Shown in pieces: positions 1 to 6,812 of a stretch of DNA of 64,000 bases. The notes under the pieces were generated by a model. The model worked only from the letters and a program-made list of their open reading frames with translations, searched no databases and was not told the origin of the DNA. Source of the stretch: Curtobacterium sp. VKM Ac-2922 (GTDB lineage: Bacteria > Actinomycetota > Actinomycetes > Actinomycetales > Microbacteriaceae); assembly GCF_022815645.1 (NCBI RefSeq), contig NZ_JALGRO010000001.1:341288-405287 (forward strand), read 5' to 3'. Each line of letters begins with the position of its first letter. Within the stretch, counting starts at the first letter, position 1. A program made the translations under genes and the position numbers.

Positions 1-73
1 AGCAGCCGCTCAGGGTGAGGGCTGCCACGGCGGCGACGGCGCCGATCGCCAGGGTGGTGCGTGCGTGCTTCAT
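1..73 (-). CDS. Lipoprotein, N-terminal fragment (probable sugar-binding protein)
   Basis: Only the first 24 codons are inside the window; the gene runs off the left edge. They encode a classic lipoprotein signal: Lys-His-Ala-Arg after Met, a hydrophobic Ala/Val/Leu core, and the lipobox Leu-Ser-Gly-Cys. An AAAGGAG ribosome binding site lies just upstream of the ATG. The gene follows a LacI-family regulator in the same direction, the usual place for the solute-binding protein of a sugar ABC importer. The signal peptide is seen; the transport role is inferred from context. Confidence 0.7.
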   Translation of the reverse strand, partial: MKHARTTLAIGAVAAVAALTLSGC

Positions 74-136
74 CGGGGAACGCTCCTTTGCGTTGCTGTG
101 CTCGCGGAGGTGGTGCGGGTGGGTGCTCGGTACGTC

Positions 137-203
137 GTTCGGTGTCGGGTCTTGGTGCTTGGTGCTGTTCGGTGTCGGGTCTTGGTGCGTGGTGCTGTTC
201 GGT
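137..203. repeat. 30-bp tandem repeat, about 2.2 copies
   Basis: The 30-bp unit beginning GTTCGGTGTCGGGTCTTGGT occurs at 137-166 and 167-196 with one mismatch, and a third partial copy starts at 197. It fills the spacer between the LacI gene and the downstream lipoprotein gene. It could be a slippage-prone spacer or part of the promoter leader; no function is visible. Confidence 0.85.
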
Positions 204-213
204 GGTGCGTCGG

Positions 214-1263
214 TCAGGTGCGGACGCGTTCCGCGTCGGGGTCGCATCCGCACGAGGCGCGGACGACGAGCTCGACGGGGAGCTCGGTACGGGCGGGCTG
301 GCCGCCGCGGTGGTCGACCAGGTCGAAGAGGCGCTCGGTCGCGATGCGGCCCATCTCCTCGGCGGGGACACGGATGGTGGTGATGCCGGGGGTCGTGACG
401 CGGGCGAGCCCGAAGTCGTCGAACCCGACGACGGCGACGTCACCCGGGACGTCGAGGCCCGCGCGGCGCAGGGTGTGCAGGCCGCCCACCGCCATGTCGT
501 CGTTCGCGAACACGACGCCGTCCGGCCTGCTGCCCGGGTCCGACGCCAGCATCTGCTCCATGGCCGCAGCACCCGAGGTCTCGGACAGGTCGCCCTCGAT
601 CACCGTGACGTCGGTCAGGCCGTGCCGTTCCGCCGCGCGCAGGAAGCCCTGGCGGCGGTCGAGCCCGGTCTGGTGGTCGAGCGTGCCGGTGACGTGCAGC
701 AGACGGCGGCGACCGTGCACCTCGACCAGGTGGTCGACCAGGCGTTCGGTCGCGGAGACGTCGTCGATCCCCACCGTGACCGCGTCGGCCAGGTGCGGGT
801 AGTTGCCGATGAGCACGGCGGGCAGGCCACTCGCGACGAGCCCCTGCACGTGGTCGTCGTCGACCGCGGCACTGGTGACGATGGCGCCGTCCGCCGTCCG
901 CGATCGCATGACCCGCTCGTACGCCACATCGCCGGAGCTGGTGTCGGCGTTCGTCGACACGATCACCTGCGCGTCGTGGGCGTTCGCCGCGGACGACATG
1001 CCGGTCAGGACGTGCATGAAGTACAGGTGCCCGAAGACGTGCGCGGACGAGTTCGGGACGATCAGGGCAACCGCGTCGGCGCGCTGGCTGCGGAGCGCGC
1101 GGCCGGCGGAGCTGGGGACGTAGCCGAGTTCGTCGGCGGCCCGCTTGACGGCGGCGCGGGTCTTCTCGCTGATGCGCTCGTGCCCGGAGAGCGCCATGCT
1201 GGCGGCGGCGGACGTGACGCCGACCTTGGCGGCAACGTCCTTCAGGGTGACGGACTTCGGCAT
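214..1263 (-). CDS. LacI-family transcriptional regulator
   Basis: A 349-residue protein with the full LacI layout. The N-terminal helix-turn-helix and hinge helix (about residues 5-60, TLKDVAAKVGV then GYVPSSAGRALRSQ) precede a periplasmic-binding-type sensor domain. The end of the sensor has the usual GFDDFGLARVTTPGITT segment. It is probably a repressor released by a sugar. Two TTAATCGATTAA-like palindromes lie 29-73 bp upstream of its start, so it likely represses itself and the downstream lipoprotein gene. The same palindrome precedes the GH54 gene at 38.6 kb, so its ligand may be an arabinose- or plant-glycan-derived sugar (inference). Confidence 0.92.
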   Translation of the reverse strand: MPKSVTLKDVAAKVGVTSAAASMALSGHERISEKTRAAVKRAADELGYVPSSAGRALRSQRADAVALIVPNSSAHVFGHLYFMHVLTGMSSAANAHDAQVIVSTNADTSSGDVAYERVMRSRTADGAIVTSAAVDDDHVQGLVASGLPAVLIGNYPHLADAVTVGIDDVSATERLVDHLVEVHGRRRLLHVTGTLDHQTGLDRRQGFLRAAERHGLTDVTVIEGDLSETSGAAAMEQMLASDPGSRPDGVVFANDDMAVGGLHTLRRAGLDVPGDVAVVGFDDFGLARVTTPGITTIRVPAEEMGRIATERLFDLVDHRGGQPARTELPVELVVRASCGCDPDAERVRT

Positions 1264-1291
1264 GGGGATCGCCTTCTTCGGGGAGCGGTGC

Positions 1292-1336
1292 TTTATCGAT
1301 TAACTCGTCACATCATGCACGTGCTTAATCGATGAA
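1292..1336. promoter_or_regulatory. Paired LacI-type operators TTTATCGATTAA and TTAATCGATGAA
   Basis: Two 12-bp near-palindromes with the core ATCGAT lie at 1292-1303 and 1325-1336, 33 bp apart centre to centre. They are just upstream of the leftward LacI gene. Spacing near three helical turns would suit cooperative binding. A perfect copy of the palindrome, TTAATCGATTAA, is at 38677-38688. Confidence 0.75.
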
Positions 1337-1652
1337 GCAAGGGGCGTGTCCGCACTCGGCGCTCGATGGCCGGAATCGGACACGTTGCGACGTCGCGGTG
1401 GGCGAGGCGACGTACCACCGGAGGGGTCGCGTGCACCGCCGGTCGGTTCACCGAGCCTCAGGCGCATCTCGGGCACCGAAATCGCCCTTCAGACCAGCTC
1501 GGACTGCACCAGGTCCCATCGTGCGGTCGTTCCTCCCCGCCGCGGCTGCCCGAGTACCTGCCCACCGCGCGAGTCAGGTGTGCTGTTTGGCGCCCCCTCA
1601 TCGAGACGACCATCGGACCACCCATGTGCGACATCGACGGGTAGGAACCTGA
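1337..1652. other. Intergenic, no gene recognised
   Basis: About 320 bp between the LacI operators and the left target repeat of the transposon. The open frames across it have no family resemblance, no convincing ribosome binding site and poor codon bias. I see no RNA gene. It is probably the original chromosomal flank of the insertion. Confidence 0.6.
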
Positions 1653-1660
1653 TCCACCGG
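1653..1660. repeat. Left target-site duplication TCCACCGG
   Basis: The 8 bp TCCACCGG abut the left terminal repeat and recur in direct orientation at 14901-14908, directly after the right terminal repeat. The two bases that follow on each side also match (TG), but on the left these are the first bases of the terminal repeat. This is the expected footprint of a transposition event. Confidence 0.8.
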
Positions 1661-1709
1661 TGTGAGCAGCTTCGCTCTGTGTCGTCCTTCTCGCTTCGCT
1701 CTGTGTCGT
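1661..1709 (+). repeat. Left terminal inverted repeat of the transposon
   Basis: It starts TGTGAGCAGC and contains two copies of TTCGCTCTGTGTCGT (1671-1685 and about 1695-1709). The reverse complement of 14850-14900 matches it at 25 of its first 26 bases. The two-copy layout fits subterminal binding sites for a TniA/TnsB-like transposase. Confidence 0.82.
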
Positions 1710-1717
1710 GATCGCGT

Positions 1718-1734
1718 CCCGGTAGCCGATCGGG
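1718..1734 (+). repeat. Dispersed palindrome, copy 1 (CCCGGTAGCCGATCGGG)
   Basis: First of a family built around GGTAGCCGATCGG. Other copies are at 2293, 3453 (inverted), 3947, 4771 (degenerate), 15775 and 50085. It sits between the terminal repeat and the GNAT promoter. Confidence 0.7.
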
Positions 1735-1749
1735 TGCCGGACGGGGCGA

Positions 1750-1797
1750 TATACTGTCAGCGACGAAACCTCCGCCGACCACGGCGGAGGTTTTCTT
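1750..1797 (+). promoter_or_regulatory. GNAT promoter with leader hairpin and T-run (possible attenuator)
   Basis: TATACT at 1750-1755 resembles a -10 box. Twelve bases on, a perfect 11-bp stem (AACCTCCGCCG, loop ACCA, arm 1782-1792) is followed by TTTT and lies 3-8 bp before the GNAT start codon. The hairpin has the form of an intrinsic terminator. It either stops incoming transcripts before the gene or acts as an attenuator. No -35 box is obvious. Confidence 0.55.
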
Positions 1798-1799
1798 GT

Positions 1800-2300
1800 A
1801 TGAGCACCCCAACGCCCCTGACCATCACCACCGCCGACGAACGACACCGCCATCAGCTCGAACAGCTCTGGACCATGTTCCGGCACGAGATGTCCGCGTT
1901 CACCGGCACGCTCCCCGATGAGCGCGGCCGCTTCCGCCAAGAACGACTCGACGCCGGCCTTGCGGAGCCGGGCTGGTCGGCACACGTATTCCACCTCGGA
2001 CCGCACCCGGTCGGACTCGCGGTCCTCCGCGGACTCGACGAAGAGGAACACATCATCAGTAGCTTCTTCATCGCGCACGGAGCACGACGCTCTCGCATCG
2101 GACGTGCCGCCGTGACGGAACTGACCGCGGTGCACCCGGGGAGATGGGCGGTGGCCTACCAGGACCGCAACGAAGTAGCAGCGAAGTTCTGGCGCACGGT
2201 CGCGACCGAAATCGACCCGACGTGCACGTTCGAGCACCACGCCGTCCCAGGCCAGCCGGAGCTACCCGCCGACTCCTGGGCCCGATTCGGTGTCCGATAG
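1800..2300 (+). CDS. GNAT-like N-acetyltransferase
   Basis: A 166-residue protein. The layout of a short N-terminal strand, helices with an acidic stretch, a VGLAVLRGL-type strand, and a later RSRIGRAAVTEL segment resembles the acetyl-CoA-binding core of GNAT enzymes. That core usually reads (R/Q)xxGxG/A, and here it is RSRIGRA. A substrate cannot be named. I chose the ATG at 1800 because it follows the hairpin leader and begins the family-like sequence; the frame is open further upstream. The stop codon TAG lies inside a copy of the dispersed palindrome. It is a single-gene cargo unit near the left end of the transposon. Confidence 0.65.
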   Translation: MSTPTPLTITTADERHRHQLEQLWTMFRHEMSAFTGTLPDERGRFRQERLDAGLAEPGWSAHVFHLGPHPVGLAVLRGLDEEEHIISSFFIAHGARRSRIGRAAVTELTAVHPGRWAVAYQDRNEVAAKFWRTVATEIDPTCTFEHHAVPGQPELPADSWARFGVR

Positions 2301-2315
2301 CCGATCGGTTGTCGA
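2293..2315 (+). repeat. Dispersed palindrome, copy 2, overlapping a stop codon
   Basis: TCCGATAGCCGATCGG followed by TTGTCGA. The TAG in the repeat (2298-2300) is the stop codon of the acetyltransferase gene. The same arrangement is seen at 3947-3970. Confidence 0.7.
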
Positions 2316-2355
2316 GACTCTTGCGGGCCTGGCGTCTGTCGAGCACGCTGCCGGG

Positions 2356-2904
2356 ATGACGACATGTACTCGACCCCTTGTTTACGTGGTGATCGCGGGG
2401 CCACAAGCGTCAGGGAAGAGCGCTCTCAGCTCCGCTCTCAGCGATGCGCTTCGCGCGCAGGGCGAGCAAGTTGCCGCGGTTGAGCTGGACCTGATCGCGT
2501 CGATGGCGCTACCTACGCTCGCGGATTGGGAAGTTGCCCATCGCATTACTGAGACAGTCGTGGGGCTGTGGCTCCGCGCGGGGATGAGCTGCGTCATCGT
2601 CGAAGGCGTCGGAACGAGCGAGAAGGTGCGGAAACTGCTCCGGCAAGCACCAGACGGAGTGCCATCGCTGACGATCGCGACGACCACACCGTTCGAAGTC
2701 GCCTTCAAGCGAGCATTGGCCGATCCGAGCCGCGGAGTTTCGCGTCAAGAGGATCACTTGCGCGCGGTCTACGACCGCTGGGGGGATGAGCTGCCTCGAA
2801 TCGAAGCTGACCTGACGCTGCACACCGACCGAGACTCGCTGGAGCAGTGCGTCGAGGCCGTGCGCTCACGGATCGCTCTCACTCGGGGGCAGCAGCAGCG
2901 ATAA
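2356..2904 (+). CDS. P-loop kinase-like ATPase
   Basis: A 182-residue protein with an N-terminal Walker A motif GPQASGKS (about residues 15-22). An acidic pair lies near residue 41 and a lid-like Arg region (LADPSRGVSRQED) near residue 120, as in small-molecule or nucleoside kinases of the AAA_33 type. There is no classical substrate signature. I took the ATG at 2356 because the P-loop strand begins at once after it. The gene is a stand-alone cargo unit, 55 bp after the acetyltransferase gene. Kinase chemistry is inferred from the fold; the substrate is unknown, and a small-molecule resistance role is only a possibility. Confidence 0.7.
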   Translation: MTTCTRPLVYVVIAGPQASGKSALSSALSDALRAQGEQVAAVELDLIASMALPTLADWEVAHRITETVVGLWLRAGMSCVIVEGVGTSEKVRKLLRQAPDGVPSLTIATTTPFEVAFKRALADPSRGVSRQEDHLRAVYDRWGDELPRIEADLTLHTDRDSLEQCVEAVRSRIALTRGQQQR

Positions 2905-2956
2905 CCGGTCGAACACCGGGCGTCCTGACTGGGCTACTTCGTCGACCAGGTCGACA

Positions 2957-3292
2957 TCACGGGAGGTCGTGAGGCCCTCTGAGCTGACCCCATCCGAATC
3001 GGCTCTCCGCGATGAAGTCCTGGAGATCACTCTGCACATTGCGAACGAGGGCGTCGAGACCGTCCTCGACCCACAAACCGCCGGACCAACCGCGTTCGCG
3101 CATGATGCGCCAGCGGACCACGGCACTGTTCTGCTCGACGAGATCGTCCCCGTCCAGCGCTGAGCCGGTGACGTCGTCGATCGGCACGATCTCCAGCGTG
3201 AGCGTCGCGAGTTCAGGGGTCGTGAGCATGACCTGGAACATCGGCCGCAGCAGGGCGATGACTTCTGACACCTTGAGGATCTCGTCCACCAC
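2957..3292 (-). CDS. Hypothetical protein, 111 residues
   Basis: A soluble protein with strong G/C-ending codon bias, reading leftward against its neighbours. It starts with tandem GTG codons. It contains an amphipathic N-terminal helix, a beta-rich middle (TLTLEIVPIDDVTGSALDGDDLVE) and a Trp-rich segment (RERGWSGGLWVEDGLDALV). No family is recognised. Its tail meets the P-loop gene convergently with a 52-bp gap. The codon pattern makes it likely to be a real gene. Confidence 0.55.
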   Translation of the reverse strand: MVDEILKVSEVIALLRPMFQVMLTTPELATLTLEIVPIDDVTGSALDGDDLVEQNSAVVRWRIMRERGWSGGLWVEDGLDALVRNVQSDLQDFIAESRFGWGQLRGPHDLP

Positions 3293-3452
3293 TCGAAGCT
3301 AATGCCTGCGCCCAGCGGAGGCTCTGCGTGCTCCGGACGGACAGCTCATGCCCGTCGGTGATCCGCGCGACCCGCACGACGGCAACGAGGTGCTCATGCG
3401 ATCTCGCGACCGCAGAGAAGAGGTCTCGTCCCTCAGGCCGGCCCGTCCGCTT

Positions 3453-3470
3453 GACGATCGGCTACCGGGC
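3453..3470 (-). repeat. Dispersed palindrome, copy 3 (inverted)
   Basis: GACGATCGGCTACCGGGC, the reverse orientation of copies 1, 2 and 4. It lies in the 204-bp spacer before the DUF1648-like gene, which otherwise shows nothing recognisable. Confidence 0.65.
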
Positions 3471-3496
3471 ACGTCTGGCAGCGATACCGTGCAGGA

Positions 3497-3955
3497 GTGT
3501 CGAGTTCTGGCGTCATCAAGCCACGGTCGCGCGTGAGTGCTGCGCTTGTCATGGCTGCGCTGCTGGCCTGGCTTGCTCCAGCGTCAGTGATCGCTCTCCG
3601 CCTGGCATGGACAGACCCTCCTTCTCGCGTGCCCGTGCATTGGACGGGAGCAGGCCCTGACCAGTGGGCTTCGGCGGACGCTGCGTTCTGGTCCTGCATC
3701 GTGCCGGGCATCGTCGGAGCACTCGTCTGCAGTCTGCTGGTCGTCCCGTTGTCTTCGGACGCGTCGCGATGGGGCACTGCGATCACTTTCGGGGCGGTGA
3801 GCGCGGGAACGGGCATCATCGCGTTCTTCTGGGTCGCGATGATGCTCGCTGCCGAAGGAGCGGGGGCGCCGTTCCTGGTCATCCTTGCCCCGCTCGGGCT
3901 GGGAGTGCTTGTGTTCGGCCTCTCCCTGTTCGTCCAGACGAGGACCGCCCGGTAG
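3497..3955 (+). CDS. DUF1648/SdpI-like membrane protein
   Basis: A 152-residue integral membrane protein with about four hydrophobic segments: near residues 14-34, 66-85, 98-118 and 128-147. Between the first two is SRVPVHWTGAGPDQWAS, which matches the DUF1648 signature of a Pro-x-His-(F/W) followed by Gly-x-x-Asp. Related proteins include the SdpI immunity protein of Bacillus and many orphan membrane proteins. The exact role here is unknown. The start is GTG at 3497; an internal start near 3533 is possible. The TAG stop lies in a dispersed palindrome. Confidence 0.7.
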   Translation: MSSSGVIKPRSRVSAALVMAALLAWLAPASVIALRLAWTDPPSRVPVHWTGAGPDQWASADAAFWSCIVPGIVGALVCSLLVVPLSSDASRWGTAITFGAVSAGTGIIAFFWVAMMLAAEGAGAPFLVILAPLGLGVLVFGLSLFVQTRTAR

Positions 3956-3970
3956 CCGATCGGCTATCGA
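3947..3970 (+). repeat. Dispersed palindrome, copy 4, overlapping a stop codon
   Basis: The longest copy: GCCCGGTAGCCGATCGG continuing with CTATCGA, so that GATAGCCGATCGGCTATC-like symmetry forms. Its TAG at 3953-3955 ends the DUF1648-like gene. Confidence 0.7.
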
Positions 3971-4097
3971 CACAACGAAGGACTTCCGCGCTCGGCGTGA
4001 CATCCAGCGCGCCAGAGTTCTCCGAGCGGGATTGGCAGCCCTGCAGCCTCGACTCGAGAAGCGGGGACATGCCGGCAGGGTATGCGGCGGAGCCGCA

Positions 4098-4631
4098 CTA
4101 CAGGTGCTTGTATGCCCAGACGTAGATGTGGTCGTCGTAGTCGCCGGAGTACACCTTCGTGAAGTCCCTCGTCCCACCGCGGACGGAAGTCATGCCAAGG
4201 TCCTTCAGAGGTGGTGCCTCTGAAGTGGTGGCAGTGGTGTGAACGTCATCGACGAGTGCCAGCCAGGAGCTGACGTCAGAGCCGGCAGGCGCTTCCAGCA
4301 ACACTTGGATCTGTGGGGTGCCGCTCACGGCTGCTATGGGCTCTGCTTCCGCGGTGAGGACTGTCCAGTCGTCGGGCACGGTCTGCCCGAACCGGTTCTC
4401 GACGGTGCGTTGTGGCACCGCTCGGCAGGACCACGGGGAGTGTTCGTCGCACGCTCCGTACGCGCCGGCTTGCGCTGGCGTGGCTGCTTCCTTGAGCCCG
4501 TTGGTCAGCGCCGACACACCCCAGTACGCGCCACCGGCCGCGACACCTGCGAGGACGAGGATGACCGCAACGAATACTGCCAGCGCGCCGAGACGTTGCC
4601 CGACGGTTGACGTGTTCGACTGCGAGGCCAT
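4098..4631 (-). CDS. Hypothetical single-pass membrane-anchored protein
   Basis: A 177-residue protein. A short cytoplasmic N-terminus is followed by one hydrophobic helix (about residues 13-36, LGALAVFVAVILVLAGVAAG). The rest is an extracytoplasmic domain with two Cys residues (GACDEHSPWSCRAV) that could form a disulfide. It ends in an aromatic beta-rich tail (DDHIYVWAYKHL). No family is recognised. It is the last gene before the internal terminal-repeat copy at 4851, so it may belong to the outer, younger part of the transposon. Confidence 0.6.
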   Translation of the reverse strand: MASQSNTSTVGQRLGALAVFVAVILVLAGVAAGGAYWGVSALTNGLKEAATPAQAGAYGACDEHSPWSCRAVPQRTVENRFGQTVPDDWTVLTAEAEPIAAVSGTPQIQVLLEAPAGSDVSSWLALVDDVHTTATTSEAPPLKDLGMTSVRGGTRDFTKVYSGDYDDHIYVWAYKHL

Positions 4632-4770
4632 CGAACCATCTTGTCGGTCCGATGTCCTCGCGTCGTCATTCGGGGGACGGATCGTTCCACTCCTCGTCGA
4701 CGAACGCGCACAACATCGCTCGTCTCGCCGTGCTCGTCACGCAAACGGATACTGCCGCGGAATGCGCAAA

Positions 4771-4791
4771 CGACCGTCCGATAGTCGGTCG
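4771..4791. repeat. Dispersed palindrome, copy 5 (degenerate)
   Basis: CGACCG and CGGTCG arms surround TCCGATAGT. It is related to the CCGATAGCCGATCGG family but has lost the central GCCGAT. Confidence 0.45.
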
Positions 4792-4850
4792 TTCACCGGT
4801 ACAGGCTCGGAGGCCCCGGGCTGAGAGACGGAACCCAGCAACTCCCTGAG

Positions 4851-4903
4851 TGTGGGCAGCTTCGCTCCGTGTCGTCGGAATCGCTTCCTTCGGTGTCGGG
4901 ACG
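4851..4903 (+). repeat. Internal copy of the transposon terminal repeat
   Basis: It starts TGTGGGCAGC and matches the right terminal repeat (reverse complement) at 24 of 27 leading bases. It also shares the second repeat ending CGGTGTCGGG more closely with the right end than the outer left repeat does. No target duplication pairs it with the right end. It probably marks the original left end of an inner element (4851-14900). Confidence 0.75.
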
Positions 4904-4946
4904 TCGCGGGTGCGCGAGACGGCCCGCGTGACTTGGGGTTCGGGTG

Positions 4947-4952
4947 CATAAT
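4947..4952 (+). promoter_or_regulatory. Probable -10 box of the fluoride operon
   Basis: CATAAT lies about 20 bp before the candidate riboswitch aptamer. The -35 region is not recognisable. A transcript starting near 4959 would contain the whole leader. Confidence 0.4.
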
Positions 4953-4968
4953 GGTGGTGTCTTCGGAC

Positions 4969-5061
4969 CCGGTAGTGGGGCTTGCCGGACCCAACCTCGA
5001 CAGTTGTCGACAACAGTCCCTATCTCAGCTGGTCGCGCTTCTGCGCGCCTGAGGTAGGGAG
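4969..5061 (+). promoter_or_regulatory. Candidate fluoride (crcB) riboswitch with ribosome-site sequestering hairpin
   Basis: The leader shows a CCGG/CCGG stem (4969-4988) enclosing a G-rich loop GGTAGTGGGGCTTGCC. This resembles the GGnGATGGnGTTCnCC start of the crcB motif. A second stem follows (TCGAC 4997-5001, GTCGA 5006-5010), then CAACAGTCCCTATC. The CCCTAT can pair with the GTGGGG loop as the motif's pseudoknot. The same CCCTATCTCAG (5018-5028) can instead pair with CTGAGGTAGGG (5049-5059), hiding the ribosome binding site of the next gene. The two pairings exclude each other. Downstream genes (crcB twice, pyrophosphatase, enolase) are the known fluoride regulon. The aptamer match is imperfect. 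Confidence 0.65.
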
Positions 5062-5065
5062 TGTC

Positions 5066-5572
5066 ATGACAGCACCAATCGGTTCCGGACCGGTCGTCGT
5101 CGGCGTCCTGCCCGGCCTCGCTCCGGGGGTCATCGAGGTTGCGTCGTCTATCGCGCGGCGCTTCGGTACGACGCTGGTGTGCGTCAGCGTGGATGCATTG
5201 CTCTTCGATGCCGGTACGCGCTCGGACGGGTCGGTGATGGTGGAACCGATCGACCCTGACACCGCTGACACGACACCGCAGGGCTTGTCGGACAGTGACA
5301 AGGCGGCAGTACGTGCTGCCGCAACGACCTACGGCGTCGACGTCACGTTCGTCCCGGGTGTCGGGGATCCGAGCCGGGCACTGTCGCAAGTGGCCGAAGA
5401 CCGCGACGCGGCGATGCTGGTCGTCGGGGCCAGGACGGGAGCGGGTCGAATCGCGGAGTTCTTCACGGGGTCGGTCGCGGTACGGCTGACCCATCAGCAG
5501 CACCGTTCAGTGCTCGTAGTGCCCGTTGATCCGGTCGGGTTCGATGCCCCACTGCCGTGGGACACCCCGTGA
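5066..5572 (+). CDS. Universal stress protein (UspA family)
   Basis: A 168-residue single-domain protein. It has an N-terminal beta-strand (PVVVGVLPG), a central region, and the C-terminal nucleotide-binding segment GARTGAGRIAEFFTGS followed by a VLVVPVDP strand, close to the Gly-rich ATP site of UspA proteins. It is the first gene of the fluoride operon, and its ribosome site (GGTAGGGAG) lies in the 3' arm of the leader hairpin. Universal stress proteins are often found in fluoride-responsive operons, but their job there is not known. It overlaps the next gene by 4 bp. Confidence 0.85.
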   Translation: MTAPIGSGPVVVGVLPGLAPGVIEVASSIARRFGTTLVCVSVDALLFDAGTRSDGSVMVEPIDPDTADTTPQGLSDSDKAAVRAAATTYGVDVTFVPGVGDPSRALSQVAEDRDAAMLVVGARTGAGRIAEFFTGSVAVRLTHQQHRSVLVVPVDPVGFDAPLPWDTP

Positions 5573-6312
5573 CCGGCCAGCTTGTTCTGCTCCGCCACGG
5601 ACAGAGCACTGCGAACGCTGCCGGTACCTTCACCGGCTTGCGAGACGTCGCGCTGACCGAACAGGGCAGCGCCGAAGCGAATCGGGCTGGGTTGCTACTT
5701 CTGCATGCCGGCATCCGACCGGACCTCGTGCTCACGTCGACGCTCGAGCGGGCGCTCCACACGGCGGAGCTCGTCACCGACGTCCTCGGACGTGATGCGC
5801 CGATCGAGTCGACGTGGCGGTTGAACGAGCGGAACTACGGCGCCCTCACCGGCATGTCCAAGCAGAATGCGCAAGCGGCGTTGGGGGCGGAGCAGTTCTT
5901 CGCTGTTCGTCGGACCCGCACGGGACGGCCACCACGCATGTCGATCCGCGCGTGGCTGGCGCTCCGGCGGACGCCGGCGCTTCGTGGACTGCCGTGGGCG
6001 GCACTTCGTCGAACCGAAACACTCTCCGACGTCATCCGCCGGGTCCAACCCGTCCTGTCGCACAGCATCACCCCGGCACTCCGCGACGGGCAGACAGTGC
6101 TCGTCGTCGCGCACGGCAACTCACTGCGGGCACTGTGTGCCTGCATGGACGGCCTAACTGACGGTGAGCTCGCGGACCTGAACCTCCCCACGGGCGAACC
6201 CCTGATCTACCGGTTCGACGGCGACGGTGGGTTCTGTCCGCGGGGTGGGGAGTACCTGCATCCGGCAGCACGAGCAGCAGCGGCAGCGGTCACTGCGGAA
6301 GGTGGAACATGA
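5569..6312 (+). CDS. gpmA: 2,3-bisphosphoglycerate-dependent phosphoglycerate mutase-like protein
   Basis: A 247-residue histidine phosphatase superfamily member. The catalytic LLRHGQS lies at the N-terminus, and ERNYGALTGMSK, VVAHGNSLRAL and LNLPTGEPLIYRFD match GpmA closely. The reaction would be 3-phosphoglycerate to 2-phosphoglycerate. It begins at GTG, overlapping the stop of the usp gene by 4 bp, so translational coupling is likely. The segment RTGRPPRMSIRAWLALRR departs from the usual RSYDVPPPP region, so substrate handling may differ. With the enolase downstream it supplies two consecutive steps of lower glycolysis inside the fluoride operon. It could be a spare for enzymes poisoned by fluoride (inference). 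Confidence 0.82.
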   Translation: MTGQLVLLRHGQSTANAAGTFTGLRDVALTEQGSAEANRAGLLLLHAGIRPDLVLTSTLERALHTAELVTDVLGRDAPIESTWRLNERNYGALTGMSKQNAQAALGAEQFFAVRRTRTGRPPRMSIRAWLALRRTPALRGLPWAALRRTETLSDVIRRVQPVLSHSITPALRDGQTVLVVAHGNSLRALCACMDGLTDGELADLNLPTGEPLIYRFDGDGGFCPRGGEYLHPAARAAAAAVTAEGGT

Positions 6313-6812
6313 CCTCCCGAACGGACACGCACCTGCCCGATGGGCAGCTCCCGCCCGACCCAGACATCGACGCCAACGACCCGGAACGTATCGACCGGCC
6401 AGTGCATCTGCGGTGGCGGTACCTCGGTGTCGTCGCACTCGGCGGCGCCATCGGTACCGCCGCACGCGACGGACTCAGCACCGCGTTCCCCGCTCAGCAG
6501 GAGGTGTCCTGGGCGATCTTCTGGATCAACATCGCCGGCGCGCTCCTACTGGGTGTGCTGCTGGAACACCTCGCGCATCGCGGACCTGACGAGGGTCGCC
6601 GCCGGACACTGCGCCTGCTTCTGGGAACCGGTGTCCTCGGCGGGTTCACCACCTACAGCACCCTCGCGACCAGCACCGGGGTGTTGTTCCTCGCTGGCCG
6701 CGGGTTGGCCGGCACCGGGTACGCGCTCCTGACGGTCCTCGCCGGCGCGATCGCCACCGGTAGCGGCCTCGCGATCGCGGGTTTGGTCCGACCGAACGGG
6801 GCCACATCATGA
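6309..6812 (+). CDS. crcB: Fluc/CrcB fluoride channel subunit 1
   Basis: A 167-residue membrane protein with four predicted helices. It shows the family marks [10 protein letters not shown] (helix 1), [10 protein letters not shown] (helix 2) and [13 protein letters not shown] (helix 3, the Phe/Thr/Tyr/Ser track of Fluc). It exports fluoride as a dual-topology dimer. A hydrophilic N-terminal extension of about 37 residues rich in Asp and Pro precedes helix 1 and is unusual. It overlaps its neighbours on both sides by 4 bp. With the next gene it probably forms a heterodimer, as in species with paired crcB genes. Confidence 0.93.
   Translation: MTSRTDTHLPDGQLPPDPDIDANDPERIDRPVHLRWRYLGVVALGGAIGTAARDGLSTAFPAQQEVSWAIFWINIAGALLLGVLLEHLAHRGPDEGRRRTLRLLLGTGVLGGFTTYSTLATSTGVLFLAGRGLAGTGYALLTVLAGAIATGSGLAIAGLVRPNGATS

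Larger units (their letters stand above)
4632..4946. other. Intergenic region with repeats only
   Basis: About 315 bp without a supported gene. It holds the degenerate dispersed palindrome at 4771-4791 and the internal terminal-repeat copy at 4851-4903. The remaining open frames are antisense or lack codon bias. Confidence 0.6.

Noticed and set aside
1718..3970. Integron attC-like sites between single genes
   Set aside because: The palindromes lack the GTTRRRY/RYYYAAC core sites of attC, and no integron integrase is present.
4900..4968. A short protein gene upstream of the usp gene
   Set aside because: The open frames starting at 4852 and 4982 overlap the riboswitch-like leader, have no ribosome site and lack codon bias.
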